From Methylacidimicrobium sp. AP8 (GTDB taxonomy: Bacteria; Verrucomicrobiota; Verrucomicrobiia; Methylacidiphilales; Methylacidiphilaceae), in NCBI RefSeq assembly GCF_903064525.1, contig NZ_LR797830.1:186001-250000 (forward strand): a DNA stretch of 64,000 nt. Reading direction: 5' to 3'. The position numbers and the translations under genes were made by a program. The notes beneath the pieces were generated by a model, which ran no database searches, had not been told where the DNA came from, and worked only from the letters and a program-made list of their open reading frames with translations. Shown one piece after another: positions 60,189-64,000 of this stretch (position 1 is the stretch's first letter; each line of letters begins with the position of its first letter).

Positions 60189-61577
60189 CTAACCGCGATC
60201 GGCGGAGCCTGTCAAGGCATCCCGGGTAGGGGCGGAAACGGCGGGGCGCATGCGGTCGGAAGGCAGCGCAAGCAGCAGCAGGAAACCCGATGCGAAGCAG
60301 ACCAAGGGAATGACCATCGGAAGCCGGAAGGAGTGCGTTGCTTGGAAAACGGCGCCGAAAAGCAGCGGCCCCACTGCGGCGGCCACCCGGCCGGTGACGA
60401 ACCAGAGTCCGTAATACTGAGCCCGTGCCTCGACAGGGGAGAGGAGCCCCATGACGGCACGGCTGACGGCGAAGAGGGATCCGTTGCCGATGCCGACAAG
60501 AAAGGCGGTGGCCCAGAACAGCAACTTCGATTCGACGGAGACAAGAGCGATCGAGGCGATCACCCATGCGAGCACGACTAAGCGCAACGCCGGTGCCGAT
60601 CCGATTCGATCCTTGATCTTCCCAAGGAGAAACGCTCCGGCGCATGCCCCGCTCTGGACGGCGAGCAGGACGAGAACCTGGTCGGCGTCGGCCATGCCGA
60701 TGGCCATCTGCGCATAGATCGCGACTACGACCATCACGATGGTGGCGCCGGCCCCGCAGAGCAGGGAGGACAAAAAGAAGGTGCGCAAGGCTCCCGGACG
60801 CACGACGGCTGGCAAGGAGGAAGCAAGGCGGCGCGCGGATTGGCGGACGGCTTGCCCGAGATCGCCGGCTACGGCTTCCGCCCGCTCGCGCAAAAGCAGA
60901 AGAGCGGGGATGCCGGCCAAGGCATAGACCATGGTCGTCAGGAGTAACGCCATTTGGATATGCACGGCGTTAGATACGGTGAATCCGGAGGCGATCAGAG
61001 GAGAGATCAACAGCAGGTTACCTAAGCTGCCTACGTTTCCCAAGGAGCGCGCCCACCCGGAGAGGGTGCCGAGAGAATCGGGGCCGGCGATTTCCGGGAG
61101 GAAGCCGGCCATGAGATTGTCGGCGAAGGAGAAGGCGATGTTGGTGACGATAAAGACGGTCAAACTCGGCCAGACGTCCCCTTCGCCCATCCGCGCAAGC
61201 AGCAGCGAGGAAAGGATGCAGACCGCATAGGCGGAGAAGAGCATCCGCTTTTTGCTGCCCAGGACGTCGGCCATCGCGCCGAGCCACGGCGAGCAGAGGG
61301 CGACAACGGCTTGAGAGAGGAAGAGGGCCAAGGTCCAGAGCCAGGTCGCGTCGACCCGGTGGGCGCAGATGACACGGACGAAGTAGACCGCGAAAACCAA
61401 GTCGACGATAACCGTCGTGAAGGAGGAGCTGCCGACGTCGAAGCAGCTCCATGCGAACCGCTCCCACTTTCCGGCCGGCGGAGGGGGCGGAGAACCGCTT
61501 GCGGGAGGCGACGAGTAACCGCTCGGCGCATTCTCGCCGGAACCGGAGCGCGGACGGCGGACGTTAAGCCAGCTCAC
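60189..61577 (-). CDS. UMF1-type MFS transporter, copy 2
   Basis: About 462 residues with the same plan as copy 1: RFAWSCFDVGSSSFTTVIVDLVFAVYF, LGAMADVLGSKKRMLF, LPEIAGPDSLGTLSGWARSLGNVGSLGN, and MGLLSPVEARAQYYGLWFVTGRVAAAVG near the end. The alignment with copy 1 runs through all 12 helices, so they are tandem duplicates. No ATG exists before the first helix; GTG at 61577 or TTG at 61610 must be used. The N-terminal 45 residues are Pro/Ser-rich. Confidence 0.85.
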   Translation of the reverse strand: MSWLNVRRPRSGSGENAPSGYSSPPASGSPPPPPAGKWERFAWSCFDVGSSSFTTVIVDLVFAVYFVRVICAHRVDATWLWTLALFLSQAVVALCSPWLGAMADVLGSKKRMLFSAYAVCILSSLLLARMGEGDVWPSLTVFIVTNIAFSFADNLMAGFLPEIAGPDSLGTLSGWARSLGNVGSLGNLLLISPLIASGFTVSNAVHIQMALLLTTMVYALAGIPALLLLRERAEAVAGDLGQAVRQSARRLASSLPAVVRPGALRTFFLSSLLCGAGATIVMVVVAIYAQMAIGMADADQVLVLLAVQSGACAGAFLLGKIKDRIGSAPALRLVVLAWVIASIALVSVESKLLFWATAFLVGIGNGSLFAVSRAVMGLLSPVEARAQYYGLWFVTGRVAAAVGPLLFGAVFQATHSFRLPMVIPLVCFASGFLLLLALPSDRMRPAVSAPTRDALTGSADRG

Positions 61578-61670
61578 GATGGGGTGATTGCCACCATAGC
61601 ACGGCGGCAATCCCCGCGAAGCCGAGAAAAGTGAACCGGAGGCTCGGGAACGGGCTCCGCGCCGGTTGCG

Positions 61671-64000
61671 CTACTTCCAGCTTTGCAGAACGACTTTCCG
61701 GGAGTCTTGGTAAGGATACTTGCGCACAAGCTCCTGTATCGGCAGCTTCTCGTCTCCCTCGCGCATGAAGTGCAGGAGGACGACCGAGGCCCAGTAGTCG
61801 TCGGCATACTTGGTCCCCGCCAGCAGGGTCGGCACCCCCTTTTGGTTGACCGTGTGGCAGGCGGCGCAGCTGACGGGCCCGGCATACCGGCCGTCGGGGG
61901 AATATTGCAAGGCGGCTTGATGGGTGGTCAGGTCGACCGTGTTCTCCTCTCCTTCGAAGCGGACCGGGTAGAGGCCGTGGATCGACTCATGGCACGACTG
62001 GCAGGAAAGCGCGCCGTGGGCTTTCGAGTACCGGTAGAGGGCGTACTTGCGGGGCTGGTCGATCGGGAAGTACTTCCCCCCTTCGCTTTCCACGAAGGGG
62101 GCCGCATGGCAGGTGGCGCACTTGGGTTCGCCTGCCGATACCCACCAGTCGCTTCCGCCCGAAGCGCTGTCATAGGAAACCGGCTCCCCTTCGCTCGCAT
62201 TCCAGGGCAAAAGCTTGAGCTTGCCTTCTTTGTCCTTTGCGGCCTTGACGAGGGTCGCACCCTTATGATCGGCGTAATAGGCGTAGACCGGGTTGTTGCC
62301 GTCCCGGACCCGGGGATCGGCCATCTCGAGAAAGCGTTCGACCTCTCCGCGCGCCACCTCGTTCCGGATCTCCTCCACGCTCTTGTTCCGCAAGGTCTTT
62401 CCCTTTTGACTGACGACGTCGTCGAGGTCGTCTCGCTGGTAGAGCTCCACCGAGAGCTGGTTGTGGCAGTCGGTGCAGGTAAGGCCCCTCGGCTTGGGCA
62501 GCGGCCGGTCGTTCTCGTCCCGCAGGCTCACGTTCTCGAGATACCATTTGCCCAAGGGGTTGAGGAAGAACGGCGGCTTTACATCCGGGTTGCTATGCGC
62601 ATCCCTCCGCAAGTAGCAGCCGCCGCCGGCGATCCTCTGATCGGATTGAGCGAACTTGTTGTTGCCGTAGGAGTCGGTGATCTGAAACGGGTTCGTCTCG
62701 AAGTCGTTCTGCTTCGGATTCTGCCAGTGGGTCGGGTGGCAAGCCTGGCAGGAAACCGTTCTCCCCGCCTTGTCGTTCATATCGGCCAAAAAGGCGGCGT
62801 GTGTGGCGTGAATCGCCTGGGCAAGCGGCTTTGCTTTGGTGGTGGGATATCCCGTCGCTCCCGGGCGCGGCTCCTGGAGGTTGCCGGAAATGTTGTCTCC
62901 ATGACAGTCGGCGCAGTTGACGGAACCGACGCTGCCGAGTCGGTTCGAGGACGCCTTCGGATCGTACTCCTTGAGAAATTGCGTCTGGAACATCTTGTCG
63001 TGGATCTCGAGCAGGTTGATGGAGGAGGACGAGAGCCGGGCCATATAGTCGGACTCGTCGGGATAGTTCTTTTTCCAGTAATCGTATTCCTTCTCGAACA
63101 GCGTCATTCCCGCCTGCTTCGACAGCTTCGCCGCCCTACCTTCGGCGGAGTGGCAGAGAACGCAGTTGGGAATGTCGACCGGGTTGGTGCCGAAGAACTC
63201 GACCGGCTTCCCGTCGGCCAGAATCGGCTTGCCTTGCTTGTCCCGCAGCTGAACCGTCGAATATTGGTAAGGTTGAAAATCCCGGTTCGTGACGGTCCGG
63301 ATCGTGCCTTTCCTGGTCGAGTCGTAGAACGCGGTCAAGGGAAGGCCGAGGGCGTCCCAGACGTTGGCCGCCGTCAGCGTCAAGCGGACGTTCTTCACGT
63401 CCGGGATCAAGGAATCGGTAAAGACGATGTCGCCGCCTTGGTCTCCGGCGTAGTCGAGATATCCTCCCGCCAGCGGCTTGCCCGAGGGGCCCGCGTCGAT
63501 GGGGATCTCAAGGTCCTTGCCGATGTGGATTCGCTTTTCGATCGACCAGTCCTTCGGGAGCGTCCCTTCCAGATCCTTGTAGATGAAGATATGCTCCCAG
63601 ACGTAGTTGGCCATGTTGTCGCCCGGATCGGACATGGTGCCGTTGCCGTTCACGTCCTTGAGGACCGACCAGTACTTCATCTTGTTGCCTTCCGAGTAGC
63701 TGTTGTCCCGCAGGAAATAATAGAGCTGGACCTGGTCGTCGGGGGAAAGGAGCTTCGGCCGCTTGCCGTTCCGGCCGGATTCGACCGCCTGGGCTTGAAA
63801 AGAATTGTACGGGGGGATGACGCAGCAGTAGGAGATGTCGAAGCCCACGCAGTGCATCCCCAGCTCGTAGTTGATGAGGATGTTGTACGGGTTTTTGGGC
63901 TGGTACGCCTTGAGGGTCAGATGGGTGATCTCATCCCGGATCTCGACCGGCTTGAGGCGGTCGAGGCGGAAGGGCGGGTTCGGATCGTAGTCGGCTACGT
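61671..64000 (-). CDS. multiheme c-type cytochrome, N-terminus beyond window
   Basis: At least 776 residues of a large exported or periplasmic cytochrome. Seven CxxCH haem-c motifs are seen (CVLCH, CADCH, CQACH, CTDCH, CATCH, CQSCH, CAACH). Near the visible N-terminus comes NPYNILINYELGMHCVGFD, then YCCVIPPYNSFQAQ, a segment known from large uncharacterised multiheme cytochromes. The start is outside the window; the frame is open to base 64000. It probably carries electrons at the outer membrane or periplasm. No partner gene is visible at its 3' side. The visible sequence lacks an export signal because it is partial. Confidence 0.88.
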   Translation of the reverse strand, partial: VADYDPNPPFRLDRLKPVEIRDEITHLTLKAYQPKNPYNILINYELGMHCVGFDISYCCVIPPYNSFQAQAVESGRNGKRPKLLSPDDQVQLYYFLRDNSYSEGNKMKYWSVLKDVNGNGTMSDPGDNMANYVWEHIFIYKDLEGTLPKDWSIEKRIHIGKDLEIPIDAGPSGKPLAGGYLDYAGDQGGDIVFTDSLIPDVKNVRLTLTAANVWDALGLPLTAFYDSTRKGTIRTVTNRDFQPYQYSTVQLRDKQGKPILADGKPVEFFGTNPVDIPNCVLCHSAEGRAAKLSKQAGMTLFEKEYDYWKKNYPDESDYMARLSSSSINLLEIHDKMFQTQFLKEYDPKASSNRLGSVGSVNCADCHGDNISGNLQEPRPGATGYPTTKAKPLAQAIHATHAAFLADMNDKAGRTVSCQACHPTHWQNPKQNDFETNPFQITDSYGNNKFAQSDQRIAGGGCYLRRDAHSNPDVKPPFFLNPLGKWYLENVSLRDENDRPLPKPRGLTCTDCHNQLSVELYQRDDLDDVVSQKGKTLRNKSVEEIRNEVARGEVERFLEMADPRVRDGNNPVYAYYADHKGATLVKAAKDKEGKLKLLPWNASEGEPVSYDSASGGSDWWVSAGEPKCATCHAAPFVESEGGKYFPIDQPRKYALYRYSKAHGALSCQSCHESIHGLYPVRFEGEENTVDLTTHQAALQYSPDGRYAGPVSCAACHTVNQKGVPTLLAGTKYADDYWASVVLLHFMREGDEKLPIQELVRKYPYQDSRKVVLQSWK

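Noticed and set aside
1-64000. CRISPR arrays, cas genes, restriction-modification or toxin-antitoxin systems
   Set aside because: No regularly spaced direct repeats and no family motifs for these systems were seen on either strand.

Overview
The window is a 64 kb piece of a GC-rich Gram-negative bacterial chromosome. The gene set includes a long-form IspH, OmpL-like BBP2 porins with a sigma-54 activator, a bifunctional nuclease, a biosynthetic SpeA arginine decarboxylase, a large multiheme c-type cytochrome and many insertion sequences. This fits an acidophilic verrucomicrobial methylotroph of the Methylacidimicrobium/Methylacidiphilum kind. That placement is an inference from family resemblance; there is no rRNA or methane monooxygenase gene here to confirm it.

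Layout. 1-2741: an efflux operon read leftwards (DUF2892, TolC-like protein, RND pump running off the edge). 2840-5512: gpsA, plsY and aroC read leftwards, tightly overlapping. 5584-7683: aroK, proC and an O-methyltransferase read rightwards. 7740-9670: an IS607-type element whose recombinase has lost its catalytic domain. 9671-15253: a thioredoxin/TPR protein, a DUF2165 protein, the ribF-truB-nrnA cluster and small membrane or secreted proteins. 15263-21819: a degenerate ABC ATPase-like protein, ispH, pepA, a secreted protein, and a P-loop ATPase/coiled-coil membrane pair. 21862-31364: an Rrf2 regulator, a YggS operon, a LysR regulator, a dihydroorotate dehydrogenase-like protein, speA, a bifunctional nuclease, TerC, panC and an amidase. 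31432-39202: a soluble PAS histidine kinase, an NtrC-type regulator with GAFTGA motif and three tandem paralogous porins. A clear -24/-12 (sigma-54) promoter lies in front of the second porin and a strong terminator follows the third.

39205-55204 is an insertion-sequence graveyard. Two ISL3 copies each have perfect 8-bp target duplications and a different single-base frameshift. One sits in the T-tract of the porin terminator and the other splits an outer-membrane protein gene. There are also a doubly frameshifted IS481 element, three IS1634-like copies (one intact), an IS3 element carrying the intact IS1634 copy inside its orfB, an N-truncated IS1380 transposase and an istB remnant. Only lysC, a TPR protein gene and tRNA-Thr(CGT) stay intact among them.

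55735-64000 returns to ordinary genes: NAD kinase, a PTS IIA-like protein, tRNA-Ser(CGA), an unknown membrane protein, two tandem UMF1-type transporters and a multiheme cytochrome c that continues past the right edge.

The most distinctive biology is the kinase/NtrC/sigma-54/triple-porin locus. Next come the IS607 remnant with an unusual TnpB, the overlapping hairpins in the ISL3 leader, and the degenerate ABC protein. No CRISPR array, prophage or recognisable defence system was seen.
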